Origin: Vitrella brassicaformis
Taxonomy: Eukaryota > Sar > Vitrellaceae
Direction of reading: 5' to 3'
DNA: 64,000 nt
Assembly: GCA_001179505.1 (NCBI GenBank)
Contig: CDMY01000027.1
Span: 62,001-126,000, forward strand
Shown here: positions 1 through 14,000 of the stretch, piece by piece
How positions within the stretch are numbered: the stretch's first letter is position 1
Layout of the letters: the number at the start of each line of letters is the position of its first letter
Notes under the pieces: model-generated
Seen by the model: only the letters and a program-made list of their open reading frames with translations
What the model was told of the DNA's origin: nothing
The model's database searches: none
Position numbers and translations under genes: made by a program

Positions 1-59
1 ATGTGGCCCCTGGTGATGTGTTTGCCTACAAGAAGCAGCCTGTCCTTGTCGAGGTGTAG
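1..59 (+). CDS. Possible C-terminal end of a truncated gene
   Basis: Reading from base 3, the frame gives VAPGDVFAYKKQPVLVEV followed by TAG at 57-59. The stretch has ordinary codon use and a sensible composition, so it could be the last coding bases of a + strand gene that starts before the window. Eighteen residues are too few to identify a family, and a chance open frame cannot be excluded. Confidence 0.3.
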   Translation, partial: VAPGDVFAYKKQPVLVEV

Positions 60-790
60 GTCGGTGTGCGTGCGGTGCCTGCCTTTTTGGTCTTGATGTG
101 ATAGATGTGATGTGTGACGTGACTGAGAGAGATGCTGACTGACTTAAGAGGTGAGGGCACTTGCCGTTGTGCATTTTTTTGTCTTGTCGATGGATGCCTT
201 TGATGGGGCACGGCAGGGGGGCCTTATTCTGTGTGTTGTCCTGTGGTCTTCTTCGGTTGTCCTGTCTGGTGGGGAGGTGAGAGCTGCAGCCGTCTCTGTG
301 TGTCGAACGGCGGCAACGCCAACTCCCGACCGCGAAGGACGCACCACAACGAAGGCGACGTGACCACGTGAAGACCGAAAGCAAGAAACCAATGGGATCT
401 GTGTATCTTGTCAGGGGTCTCAGCGAATGTATTCCGTCGATTGTATCAATCCATAGCATGCTTGATGGCAGCGACGAGTCAAGTGAAGCCAGCGCCACCA
501 ACCACAATTACGCCTTGTGCGTCCGCATTGCCACACATCTGGACTCAACCTAGTCATGAGACACCGATCGTCCATCGGTTTCTCGCCACGGTCAACAAAG
601 GCAGGGCGATGCGCAAACAGCGAGACACACAGCCAGCAGGATCCACGCATGCTATGCTCTCTGTACAGACGCTGCACGTTTCCATGTATCAATAAAAGGC
701 AAAACTCCTGTACATCCACCCCACTTGACAAACAAAACTGTACACATCAAACGCTCCACGCACACATAGGTACACACACCGTCCTCTCGT
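60..790. other. Intergenic region, no gene recognised
   Basis: About 730 bases between the possible + strand tail and the 3' end of the MDP1 gene. Short open frames occur on both strands but none has family resemblance or convincing splice partners. It probably holds two 3' untranslated regions facing each other. Confidence 0.5.
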
Positions 791-1662
791 CTATCCGCCC
801 ATGACGGGCTCGTCGATCGACTCAGCCGGAGCCGCACCCTCATCGTCATCGGGTACCTTGCCGCCCTCTGCTGGTGATGGATCCTCCTCCTCTGCTTCAC
901 CGCTCGCGTCACCCCCGTCACCATTCGATGATAAGGCGGCCATCTGCTGCTCCTCATGCAGCCACAGACCCTCGCAGAACTTCGCCCATGTCTGCACATA
1001 CACAGACACAAGCCACGAATCTCCTGCGTGTGTCTCTTTGTCTGTCTGTCTGTTTGTCTGTCTGTTGCGTACCAGTCCTCTTGGCGTGTAGATGGAGAGG
1101 ATGCCGATCTCGCTCACGTCAGTGATGTTCCAGTACTCGTTGTCGTAGAAGACTGTCCTCTCTCTGTCCACCCCGCTCTTGCGCACGATCTGGTTGAGGT
1201 GCCGCTGCTTGGAGCCCTGATACATCTCACGAATCGGTGCCACGCTGGCGACGCTCTGCCCACTCGACAGCTGGTACAGCTGCAGGGCGTGCTCAGCCCA
1301 TCGCGGCGTGGTTGTCCGGGACGCAATGGCTATGCGGATCTTGAGATCGACGCAGACATCGAGCACCCGAATGGCGTCGGGACAAAGGCGGAACACGTTG
1401 CCGCGCCTGTCGGTGATGGAGTCGTTGCTTCTCCGCTTGAATGGAGGGCCCTCTGTGTAGTCGATGTCGCCGACCCACAGCGTCTGACACACACAATGGA
1501 CACAGGCCACAGAGATACACATCTGTCTGCGTGCTGCTGTGTATGTGGACCTCGTCTTACATCATCCAAATCGAGGACAATCAGCTCCGGAAGGCAAGAG
1601 AGGCTGCGAATGCCATGCTCGGACCTCTCTTTGTAGACATCCTGATTCCGCATCAGCCGCAT
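791..1662 (-). CDS. MDP1: Magnesium-dependent phosphatase 1 (HAD superfamily)
   Basis: This is a small HAD-fold phosphatase of the MDP-1 family, which acts on protein phosphotyrosine or on sugar/amine phosphates. Three exons join cleanly: about 1561-1662, 1073-1483 and 791-991. The exon 1/2 junction builds HAD motif I, DLDDTLW (DxDxT). It is followed by the family signatures DRRGNVFRLCPDA, IAIASRTTTP (motif II region), EMYQGSKQRHL (the motif III lysine) and VFYDNEYWNI (motif IV region, where animal MDP1 has FFDDERRNI). Motif IV reads YDN rather than the usual DDE, so one acidic ligand may be altered. After the catalytic domain, which ends near ISIYTPRGL, there is an extra acidic, Ser/Ala/Glu-rich tail of about 60 residues not typical of the family. 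The start is the first of two in-frame ATGs. The gene lies tandemly downstream of the giant receptor, 356 bases away. Confidence 0.85.
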
Positions 1663-2018
1663 CGCAGAAAGCAGGGAAAGGTTCCTAGACCTCGCGACGA
1701 AAAGACAAAGCTCGCAAGGAGTTTAGGGTTTCGGACCGAGGATCGATCCGAAACTCATCCACCATCAATCATCACCTCACACCTACTCCCACGAACGAAG
1801 CAGTTGAGGATGCAGGCAACAACGGTCCCCTGGAGCGTCCCATGCGCCGTCCCTCCCATGCACATGGAGCATGGACACTTCTTCTACATTTCGACAGAGG
1901 GCCATGCAGAAATGGCGATGCAAGTCATGCAGTGAACAACTCAAAGTCCACAACTACATTTCGCAGCCCACCTAGGGAGGGAGATGACAAATGCATCCAG
2001 CCAGAGAGATGCATTGAA
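1663..2018. other. Intergenic region between two minus-strand genes
   Basis: This 356-base stretch must contain the 3' untranslated region of the receptor gene and the promoter of MDP1. I see no additional coding frame or recognisable element in it. Confidence 0.4.
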
Positions 2019-5000
2019 TCAGAATGAGAACCACTCCCCCATTCCCTCTGCTGCCCCTGTCTCAGCCGCCTCCTGGCCCTCCTGTTCAGCTGCCTGCTCG
2101 CGCGCCTGGGTGCCGGCTGCTGCTCCTGCTGCCGCGGCTGTAGCTGTGGCCATCATAGTGGTGCGGACGGCCAGGGGTTTGGCTTCAATAAATGGGTCCA
2201 CGGGTTCGTCTCGGGACTTGCGTCGTTCCTCTTCTTTGAGCCCGGCCACATTCTTGAGTGCTTGCCTCTTGCGCGCGATCTCTTCTTCCTCCTGTGCCTT
2301 GAACTTGCCCTTCCTCTCCCACTCCCTCTGCTGCTTCTCCTCTCGCTTCTTAGTGCTGATGCGCTCGAGCTTCTCCTCGCGAGTCACATGCATGTCCCTG
2401 TCCAGTGCCTCCTTCATCTTGGATAGAACAAGGCTTGTGTTGCCCGTCTCGCGCATCATCTGCCACACCACGCACAGCACAAAGACGAATGCAAGGTAAG
2501 AGAACGGATCGTATATCGTGTCTGGTTACTTACTTGCAGCTCCTCATAGCCCTTTGGCAATTCCTCTTCTTCCTTGACTGAAGGCTCCTCGGGCACAATT
2601 TTGAGAGACTTGCCCCGCTGCAGATTTCGTTGTGAGTCCGTCTGCCTTGACGTGAAGATGGATGGCAGGAGGAATTTGGGCGAGGAGCCGGTCCTCGTGG
2701 GTGAGGATCCGACACTGCTGATGGGGCTGCCGCCCAGAGTGCGATTGCGCTCTCTCATGGCCTCCTTCTTTAGCTTCATGATATCCGACTTGGGCAAGAG
2801 ACCCGCCTGAGACATGAATACAAGACTCAGAATCGGTGCCAATCTGCCGTCTTTTCTGCCGTTGTGTCGTTGCATCACCTTCAGCTTCCAGAGGTCTTCA
2901 GGCCTTGCCCTGGCCAGCGCCCTCTCGAGCGCCTTTTGCTCATATGCCATCATCTCAGCTTGCCAGCCCTCCTCATCAGCCTCGAGAGACGCCCTGCGAT
3001 CTATCCCCCCCATACGAACAATCGCCTGCACGGCGATGATGCTCGCCCTCAGTTTCCTCCGGCGAGCCTTCTGCTCCTCCGTCAAGCTCTCACTCCGTCG
3101 TTTCTTCCAATCTTCGTACTGATACAAAACGGCAGAAGAGTAAGCAGATATGGAGGAAGAAGAGGGCTTGTGCACGGCGGACCTCTGCAAGTTGTTCGAG
3201 TCTCTGCTCTGTCTTGTCGAGCTTCTTGTCCTGCATGTATGGAGACATGACAGCGACAGGACGACATGCAGGCAGGCCCATGTCTCTTTCGCCTCACCGC
3301 GACGACCCCAGTAAAATTAGCCAGCTTGGGCAGCATGAGGAATATGCCATCAAAGCGGTCAGAGCGTGTGCTCCACCACAGCAGCAGGGCCGTGGCGGCT
3401 ATCATGATGATAGGCGTGATGATGAACCGCTGCCCTAGGCCCAAAACACCGCTGATGAGCCAGTCAATCACCTGCTGCTGGTCCACCGTGACGACAAACA
3501 TGAAAAGGTAGAAGATGCAGAATAGCTGAAAGGCGACCGCGATGATGACACCAGCCACATGCTTGCGGTGCCACGTCCGCATGATGGCCACTTTCTGCTC
3601 GACGGTCTTGCGATCATAATAAACCTGCACCCAATCGAGACATGGATGAGCTCTCTTGATCGCCTGATCGCTCTTGCTCCTGTGCGCTGCGCACCTTCTT
3701 CAAAAACAGCTGAGCAAGAAGGATGCTCATAAAAGCACTAAGGCATATGGAGAAAACTGCACACAGACATGTTGCAATCGCGTTCCCGTGATGTCTGCTT
3801 TGCAAGTTACTTACTTCCCACCCAAACCGTTCTGAACGTCACCCGGACCTGCAGGAGCACGAAGGTGCGGCACAGATGCCATGTCTCGTCTCGCCTGGCC
3901 GGTGATGCATACCTACCTGCACTTCCTGGCCTGAGGGGTCGGCCGCCGCGTCCACATCAGTGGCACCAAAGAAGAAAGCGGAGAGGAAAATCGAACAGGT
4001 TAGAGTGGTGGTCAGGACGAGACATCTCTGGAGGCACGTGATGTGTGGCCGAATGACATAGAGGCCGACCACAGGATGGTCCCGCTTGAACACATTCATC
4101 ATGATCTGACGCGGCGACCAGCTGCAAAGTGATCGCCGACATGCACACACTGCTGTTGCTCGTTAATGGCGGCTGCTGACTTGTCTGTCAAGTACCTTTT
4201 GTGGTCTCTACTTGTGACCTCTTTCTTGAGCCGCGTCCGAGTGGTGGGCGACAGATTCCCCTTGGACGCCTTGCCCGTCTCAGCGTCAGTGGGCGATCCC
4301 CCGGACGACTCGGCAGAGCTGGAAGAGCCCGACTCTTCTCCCGCACTCCGCTCACCCTCAGGCCGCCTGATGGAAAGCGCGGATTTTGATGAGTTGACTA
4401 CACTCGTCGTGGATATGTCATCCTTACCTCATGGTCCCGTTGTCAGCATCGGTTGTGCGCTCTGAGGCCATGACGTGGTCTTTCGAAGGAAACACAGCCC
4501 CCTCAACACGCAACGGGCTGCCGCGATCGCGTAACTCCTCGTCTATCTCCATGTGCAGAGCTGTAGGCTGCGGCGGTCTGTCTTGGTCCACGTCGTTTTG
4601 AAATTTGGTCTTCGACGGCACGCCCGGCAGTGGTGGGAGCTTGAACCTGTCCTCTTTCGACACGTCCACTGCACCATTCGCCTTTGGTTTCCGGGCTGAT
4701 GGCTCCTCCTCGGGCTCGGGACGCTTGGTGCCGTCGGTAATACTGTCGGCGCGCAAAACAGTCGCCTGTGACCTGGCGAAAGGCAGGAAATGGGTGCATT
4801 ATTCAGCTTCCACCGATCGGTGGTTGTCCTGCACCTTCGCTTCCGCAGCAGCTGCACGAGGGCCGAGTATTTCTGCATCCCTCGGGCGAAGAATCCCTTT
4901 TTCTTGGCAGGCTTGTCTTCGTCTTCCGTTGCCTGTTCGGGGCTTGGTGCCTCTTTTATCGCCACGTCGACCTTCTTTTTGCGCTTCTTCTTTCTGCCGC

Positions 5001-8000
5001 CGATGTCTTCCTGTGGGCCCTCCGGCCGGATCTCAGCCTACGATGAACAGTCGAGACCGAAAGGTTAGGCTGTTGTCTTTCGCTGCCATTTCTACCTCGG
5101 TGTACATGAAGGAGAACAGGATGATGAAGGTCATCGCAAAGATGCCTGCACACGCAGCCAGTCATTCACTTCAATGGTCGTCAGGAGACACACGCGCCCA
5201 CCAGGGTTCTTTGGCTTCCATCCACGCGGCATGAGATCCATGAACATCAGCTTCACCAACTTTTCCTCTGAATAGCCAAAGCGGGCATCTGCAGGGGCGG
5301 ACACAAACTATCAAGCTATGCCGTCCGTATGCACTCTTTTCTCTTTAATCGGCTGACCGACGAATATCGCGTTGACATTGATGCTGACGACGAGGGCGAT
5401 CAGGAAAGCCAAGAAGTAGATGCCGTATGTAGTAAAGGATATCTTGGACAGCTGGTTGAAGTTCGTCAACACCTGCGCAACACGAAGACAAGCAACCATG
5501 TTTGCTTCTTGTGAATCTTTTCCTCTCCCTCGAATTGGGTACATCGTAGTTTGATTCTGTGAGAACGTTTCTGCCCTCCTCAATGAAAGCCCCGAAGGAC
5601 GTCAGGTGGGTGCACAGGCACACCACACATGTGCTATCATCGGTCTGATTCAGCACGCTGCAGCCCTCATCCGTCCACTCGCCGCCCGCATAGTATCTGA
5701 ATACACGAGAGAATAAGGGAGGCATCCCTGGCCAAGGAATGAATGGCTTGTCTGTTGACCTGCATCCAGTCTTTGGTTCGGCAAAGCGTTTCTTGAGAGC
5801 TTCTGTGTCTGATGCTTCTGGCGGCTCAAACTCACGCGGCTGCGCACACAGCCGAAACACAAAGCCGTCATCCAGGCCACGGATGCTGCGCGACTACGAG
5901 GGGTTCAGCATATGGGGTTCAGCATATGGCAGAGTTTCTTGCATCGCTATTCCTTCTCGTCTGACCTCTTGCTTCGATCCATCCACTAGCGAAGGAGTCA
6001 GGATGTCGAACGACTTGACTCCCGACTGGAGGGCCGGGTCACCCCGCTGCAGCAACCGCTCCTCTCCCTGCAGCCCCCTCAGCCTTCTCTCATACTGGTC
6101 TTGCAGCTGCAGTCTCCGCGCTGTGTCGATATTGGTCAGGAAGGGGTCGAAAGAGTAATCCTGATTCAGACAAGAGAAGCCCAAGGCACGCACCTGCGAG
6201 CCCTCAACGTGACCGCTGAAGTAGGCATTCAGGTTCTGACCCAAAACACCGACGCAGAAAGAATGTCAGTCAGTGTGTCTGCTTCCCTTCTCACTCACCT
6301 CAGCTGGCAGCTCCACGCCTCCAGGACATGTGAGTCTCACAACAGGAGCATCAGCCTCGTCGGCGTCATCATCGGTCAGGTCGGGTGACGGCGTGCTGTC
6401 AGACGGAGGTGGAGTGGACGCACCTTGAAGCGACCGCTGTGTCGCCCCGAGAGCCCTCCGGCGTCTACTTGTCTCGCTCTGGAAGAGGTCGTAGCTGACA
6501 CGCTGACCTCCAAGGGCAATCATCGGGCTGTTGAACTCACTCGCCTCCCCCGTGTCTCCATCCAGCTGTTCGACGGCCGTCTGTCCGAGGCCGAAGGCCA
6601 GGCTGCGTGCGGTCGTGACGAACGGGGTGGGATTGGACACCTCGTCGTCTTCTCCCGTCTGCAGTCTTCTGCGTCTTCTTGCCTCGTAGGTCTGGAAGCT
6701 CTCGACCGATTCCTCCACTGTGTTCTGGATGACCGACAAGATCGAGCTGCCAGACTTCTCCCGAAACTTTTCACTCGAGGCACGCTGCGAGCCGAGGAGG
6801 GAAGAAGTGATGTCTTGGGCAGATTCCAGCTGGACAGGTCCGAGGGAGACGGTCTCGCCTTCATCAGTGAGAAGCCGGCCATTGAGAGAGCTGGCGGGGC
6901 AGTTCTCGGGCATTGTTCCGGTTGTTTCGGCAGGTGCGTTGCGAGAGCTGTTGGTGATCTGTAGGAGCGCCGAGCCCTGCAGGAAGGAGAAGACATGAAG
7001 CCAGTGCGTCATGTGTGTCGAGCGACTAAGTCTGTGCCTCATTCTCGCCTGTTGGTCCACTGCGTCTGCCGAGATATCTGTGCCCTGCTGGCTCGAGTCC
7101 AGTGCATCGAGTAGCCCACTCTGCAGCGACCTCACCTCTCCCTTTACCGTCCCATTGCAGCCTTCACCGATGCTCGCGGCAGCCAAACCAACGATAGATG
7201 TCACCGCGGCGCTGTCAGCATACTTTCGCTCGGATGTCACTAGTCGCTGCAGGTTCGTCGGAGGCAGAGCAGTAGCGTCCACAGTGATGTTAATAATCGC
7301 GTAAGAGACGGCACCCAGGCTGTCTCGCACCCATCCGATGATGAAGAGGGGGTCGCCGCTCCGCAGCTTGGTCCTCATGGTGTGGCTGACCGACCAAGGG
7401 CCGAGCAGCTGATGGTTGGGGTCATTCACGTCCACAGTGGCAGGTAGTTGATAAGTCGCCTGACTGTCTGTGTCGTTGAGCAGGAGTGAGGCGAACCGAT
7501 AGTGAAGTGGCGTGTCGTCATCTTGCCACCCTGACTGAGTCAGGGTAAACTCTGTCAGCAGCTGAGTCCCGTTGGAAGGCGAGCACGTCACCACACCGAG
7601 TGCCGGCGGTGCATTCACATACATCTGAAAATAAACACGACAGCATGAAGACCCTCTTTTGTATGTATTCATGTCTCGCGTGTGTCTCAAGGACCTCGTT
7701 TGAGTCGACAGTCATGACAGCCCCACCGCCCTCGAGCATCATGGTGAATGTGTACCTCCTGTTCGCCTGCAACACGCCCTCCTCCGGCCGGATGATGGCC
7801 ACAAAGGCCACCTCCATTACTCCATGCACACCAACAGGGTAGGGCGGTGCCTCCATCTCCCCCGCCACCACACTCTCATCCTCGTCGTTGAGCAGAAACT
7901 GCACGGCCGTGTCCTCTGGCAGCGCGGAGCATTCACCATCTTTCGACAACCGCAAGAACGCGCGAAGAGTCAGCATCTGGTCTGTGGGAAAGCGGTCCGT

Positions 8001-11000
8001 CAGGTACTCAAACTCGGCAGTGGGAATCACCGGCAGGCTGGTGTCAATCGCATCGTCGATCGTCACCTCTGCCTGGGCCTCCGCTTCAAAAATTGGATCA
8101 ATGGCTGTGTCGAGGTCCGGATCGTCCCATTTATAGAACACCCGCACGATGAAGACGTACACAGACCCAGGAGTGGGCAAGTAAGCCGCTGGGAAGATCA
8201 GTTTTGGCTGAGAGAAGTCGAGGATGTTGGACTCGACAAGGGACGCGTAGGTCGTGCCATCCCGCGCGCGGCATACGTCAGCTGTATTGTCGTCTGGGTC
8301 GAGCATGCACAGAGTTGAGTTATTGATCGGTGAAGCGGTGGCAACATTTTCCTCAGGCGGCAGGATTACTTGCACTCTTTTGCCGTCTTCTGGAGTGCTG
8401 GCCACATGGCACCTGCAGTGCAGAACAGGAACAAAAACAGACCCGTACACCACGTGTCTCTTTTTTCTTACGTCCACTCGAACTGGAGTCTGGGGGCATA
8501 ATCAGGCTTTGGCTGAGCGATGCTGTAAGTGGGGTCGCGAGACCTCGACGCATCAAGCAGTAACGGACACCTACACAGACCAGCAAGTCATTGCCAGAAG
8601 CCGTAGTCTCTCTGCATCAATTCTCTTTTGCGGCGACAACCGCATTCACCGTGGGTCAGCGTTGATCCTAGGGGGAGAGAGTACGGCGATGGGTTTCTGG
8701 GGCTCCCTCACTCTGACTTCAAAGGTCACTTGCGAGAACGGGGTGTCACTGGTTGGATAATACTTGGCATCCTCCTCTTGGCGAATGGCGTGCCACGAGG
8801 GGCCCTTGGTAGTCCGCTGCTTGTGCGTCATCTGAGGCATGGCGTCAACATCGATGGTCACGGAGGGAGGGGCAATGGTGCTGCCGTTGGTCCCGGTGGG
8901 AGGCAGTGTGGTGGCGGGAAGTATGACGTTCAAATCGTCACCAGTGCTGTTTGATGGCTGCAGAGCACGTCTCGATGTGAAAAGGCCACCACGTATGCTC
9001 GACGCGAGGGAACTGAGCCACTGGAGCTGCGGCTTGCTCCTCGATTCCAGACCATGTTTCTCCTTTTCCGTTCTCCTTTCCAGTCGCCGTCGCCTCACCC
9101 TCTCAGAAACAGTCTCCGTCTCGCGAGTGCGGTAGAAGGCGATGACATCGAAGGTGTAGTTGTGGGAAGCCTTGACAGAGTTGGGCGGGATGCGGAAAGA
9201 CGCTGGTGACTGGCTGAGAGCCTTAGTTACCAAATGACATCCATGGCACAACTCTGCAGGATGGATGCTGTGAGCCTGCCTCTTTGCCTGTCTCTGTGCT
9301 GGTGTGTACCTTCAATGCGTCCACGTCAAGTGCATGGCGCCACTGCTCGAGCTCTTGTGTGCGCTGTCGCCACTTGTAGACGGTCTCCACGTCGTCTGTG
9401 CGGGCCACAGCGCAATTCTCGACTGCTCCGCCGATCGGCTTGGCACCCAGCAGGGCGTCCTGCCGCACACGAAGAGAGAGCTGCGACTGCGCACGTGAGG
9501 TGATGACGGGCAAGTCTTGAAGTACGAAGCGGATCGTGACGTCTTGCACTGACGAACATCAGATACACAGTGGTTGGGCCTGCCTCCCTCCCTGCGCGCT
9601 TCTCATCTACCAGCTGTCAGGTTGAGAAAATTCTGCACCGTGACTCGGATAATGAAAGGGTCGGACTCGATGGCCTTGCCGGCTGCGTCTCTTCTGCTGG
9701 AGGAGAGACCGCCTCTCGGGTCGTGGAGAAGAATGCGGGTGGTTGTGTTGCTCTCAAGAATGAGGGCCTGGTAGAGAGGATCGTTTTTCAGCTGGAGATC
9801 CGGATCAAGCTGCGAAAGAGAGAAACAGTCAACCAAGGTTGTATTCACATCGTAGCATTGCTTCACTTACGCCGATCCCCACGTCGCCAGCGCCAATGTG
9901 GGTCAGGTCCCATCTGCCGTCGATGCAGCAACAAGCGACTACGCCCATGCCGACGTAGCCCACACTCTTGCAAGTTCGGTCGGGCGTCGATATGCACGTC
10001 GTGTTCTCGATGCACGTCAGCTCATCAGGAATGGCCATCGGGGGAGGCTCAAGATCGCTCGGCAGCAGCTGGAAGTTCGGCTGGTTGGTGAACCCCTCCA
10101 GCAAGCTGTTGATGTAGCTCTTGAGCCGCTCCCCTCCAGGCGATGAGACAGCTTCGTATTTGATGGTGAGTGGCCTGCCTCCCCCTCCTTCGGCCCTCAC
10201 AGCCACCGACAGCGAGATGCAGGGAGTCGTGACGGATGGGGCAATCACCTCAATCGTGGGAGGGATGAGGACAGACTCCTTCGGCCGGTCGAGCATCGTT
10301 GAAATATCACCAGTCGCCTTCGGTGCATACCTGCTGTCCAGGCCGCTTTGAATAAGCTGCAGGCGTCTCACGCTGCTCTTGATGCCCCACGGATACCTCC
10401 TGGCCACCAGCGGCTCTCTGTCGACCAACAAACCCCTCTCTCTCGTCACAGATTGGGTCAGTCGCCGCCAGTGCGATCGGTGAGAGGCCGTGAGCCGTCT
10501 GCGAGACTCAAGAAACTTCATCATGTCGCTCGACTGAGCGGTGCCGGTGATGACGTTGCCCTTGAGACCGATTTGCTGGCCGACGCGGACTTTGCTTGTG
10601 CGCCCCGGCGACACTGCCAGCTGTGATGGGCGGGCCCACAGGCACTCAGCGTCGCTCCCGACTCGAGCGTACGTCTCGTCATCCAACAAGTGCAGGCACG
10701 TCTCTCTGAGGGCCTGAGTTTGAGACTTGCCGTTGCCCTGTGGGACGCGCGCACGGTTGGTGGGAACGTCGAAGTCGATGTAGAAAATGGTGAAGCTGCT
10801 GTGGAGGTAGGCGTCGATAACCTGACAGACAGGATGAAGACAATGCGACTATTCGAATCCCTTCCTGGCCGCCTTGGTTACTTTGGGTGCTTCGAGTGGC
10901 AGGCAGTAGTGCGTCGTGGTGAGCTCGGCTCGCACTTCGGCACACGAGCGGAAGACGGGCATGCCACACATCTCCGCAAAGCACGTGAGTGACATGTCGC

Positions 11001-14000
11001 CGGGCACAGAGGGGTCGTCGCAGTTGAAGAGAGAGGCGCTGTACGGCTGCAGACTCTCCTGCAAGGAGTCTTCGCACAGCGGAGAACAAACCGAGGGGCC
11101 GTCCTGGATGGAATAGTCAGCGCCCCCAGCTGGCCTTGGTGGAATCAATTGTTCAACACATTGCCAGCTAGGCTGCGAATCGACCAACAGGAAGGAACGG
11201 AAATGGGTTGGCGTCCCAGCTGCTTTTACATCTCTTTCACCACTCACCTCGATCTGGCATTGCGAATTGCATCCGTCGCCAGACTTTTTGTTGTTGTCAT
11301 CGCAGACTTCGGTCGCATTTTCTCCGTCAACCTTCGCGCCGATCACCATCATCCCATCGCCACAATCCCTTTAGCAGCATGAAACACGTCCACGACCGTC
11401 TCTAACTCATACATATCTTTCTTACTTACGGGGCGCATTCGGACGGCAGGCCGACACACCGCCAGCCCTCCTCGACCTGACACTTGCTACTGCAACCTGC
11501 CACAGAGAGAATGGAAGTAACACATATCATGGTGTCCCTTTCCCTGTGTGTAGCCGTCTGCACATACCGTCACCCGATTCGGCGTTACCATCTGAAGCAG
11601 CGCAGGAGGATGCATCAAAGAGACAAACAGGTAGAGACACAGATACAGAGGCAGACACACGTATGTGTCCTGTTTGTAGGTACCATCGCACTGTTCGCCC
11701 TCGACCATAAACGAGTCCCCACATATCGGAAACACACCCCGCTGGATGCTGAAACCCCAACCTGGAACAAATAGAGGTAATCACATTTGTCCCCGTATGT
11801 CACCAGGCTCCCTTTAGTTACCTCTCTCAAGAGTGCAGTCGCCTGCACACCTGACGAACAGGCAGAGAGACGCGCCCATTCCTTTGTGTGTTGTCGACGT
11901 CGTAGCATTACCCGTCTCCTCCCTGCATCATTTAGAGCACAAAGACATGGCTGATGGATGCTTAGCCGTATTATGCCATGCAGTGCACCTGTGTATTGCC
12001 ATCGTCGCACTACAGCACACACACGTACGCATGACAGGGCCTCCGTGACCGGATGAGCACAAAGAGCAGGAGCTGTCAGCTGACCTCTTCTATGTATGTG
12101 GGAGGCAGGTTGAAGCGCTCCACCAGGTCCCTCCTCACGGACAGCAGCCGACGGTCGCCGCAAGACGGGTCGCCTAGGACTTGCATGACACCTATCTGAG
12201 CTGCACATAAAGCAAAACACATGAAAAAAGCACCGCTATGCTCTCATTTAGTGTCTCACCTTGGAAGGGGTCGTATTCGGTCTTTTCGTAGTCTCTGTCC
12301 TCGGCTTCGGGCGCCAGACAAACGAAGTACCTGGCCGGGCGGAACGCCATGATGCCGTCAAAGGTCAGGACCTGGGGGGAGGACAGCGTGAGATTAGCCT
12401 GGGTTGGCTGCGCTGGGACGGTCGCCTTGCTGGGGAACTCTCCTCGCCCGCAGTCGCTAACGACATCCACCAGACGGATGCGGTTCTTTGCCGGATTCAG
12501 CCTGTGCCAATGAAGCAAGGTGCTTGTTTCACAGTGATCCGTCCCACACGCAAACATACCCGTGACCGACGATTGAGATGGACCCAGGGACGAACGCCAG
12601 AACAGAGAACTCAGACGGCTGATTGGCGAATGCGCCGAACACGTGGACAATACCGACGTTGAGCCACTTGGGGTCGACTGGACCCTTCTCGCCCAGCTGG
12701 ATTCACGAATCCAACACACAGGACAGACACTGCTCGATGGACCTGCTTCTCTCGTTGCTCACTCATACCACTGGCGAGTCACTGTATCTCCAGCAAAGGT
12801 AGTAGGCGGCGCCGCCACCGATACCGCCTCCAGGATACACCAGCGTTCGAGCAGTCTGGCCCTCGTCTGATCGTTTATGTATACATACGAGACACATTGA
12901 GGCCGACGAGTGGTGTCTCACCGTTTATCTCGATCGATTCATCAAGGTAGATGTCGTTCGTGTCGGCCGTCGTGCCCGTCTCGCAGACGTCGTCGCCGGC
13001 AAACGGCAGCATCGTCCAGGGAATCACCGGCACTTGGGGAGGAGTCACCTCGACAAGCGGATAAAGATCATAGGGCGGCACAACGAGCTTCCAAGTGTTG
13101 AAGAACTGGAATCCGACACCCCTGATCTCGATGTAGTTCCTAAGCTGTGCGAAGACCTCAAACTGCTGTTCGCTGAAAGGACCTGGGATCGTCACGTGAC
13201 CCACAGGCACCAGCTGCTGATAACCCGTCACGACAGAAAGAACGCTGCTCAGCCGCCGTCCGTCTTGACTGTGTAGTCTTCTGAACTCCTGCTCGTGCTC
13301 AAGAAACGGAGCAGGGGCGGGGCTTGGTGTCTCATTTCTGTCTCCATTCCAGCTGTCTGGTTCGCAGTCTTCAGCACACCAACACACGCCATAAACGCCG
13401 GGGATGGTTATTTGAGCCACCTCCAAAACCAGCGACTCTTCCTCGCACTCCTGCCCCACCACGCAGGTGCTGTTCTCGTGACGGCTGGCAGTGGCATTGA
13501 GCGTCACGTTGGGTGTGTCCAGGCGCACACGCCAGTCAAAGCTCTTGCTGCACTCGAATGAGAATTCCATCACGCTGCTGGTGGTGTTGTCGCCCGTCTC
13601 GCGGGGGGACGATGTGGTGCCGAGAAGGAAGATCGCTGACGCGCTCGACAAGTGGTAGCCCCTCATCTCGACAGAGAAGGGTGCGAATATGATTCCAGCA
13701 AACTGCTGGGGGATGATGGGGCCCTGCACGTTCACTGTGCCCACAGTGGTGGCCTCTGACAGACTGGAGTCCGCAGATGGCAGAAAGCAGATGGTGTGCA
13801 GGCCGGCCTCCCGGATGTAGCCAGTCGACAGCACCGCCACCTTGTTCGTCTCCGCGTTGGTTACGTCGGCCTCGATGGCACTCCAATCACTCACGGCGCC
13901 TTCCTTTGCCGCACACCCGCTGATCGCCGCTTTGTCAGCGGCGAGAGAGGGCGGCAGGGCGGGAGGTGACACCTGATTGGTGATGGTGCACAGGGTGATG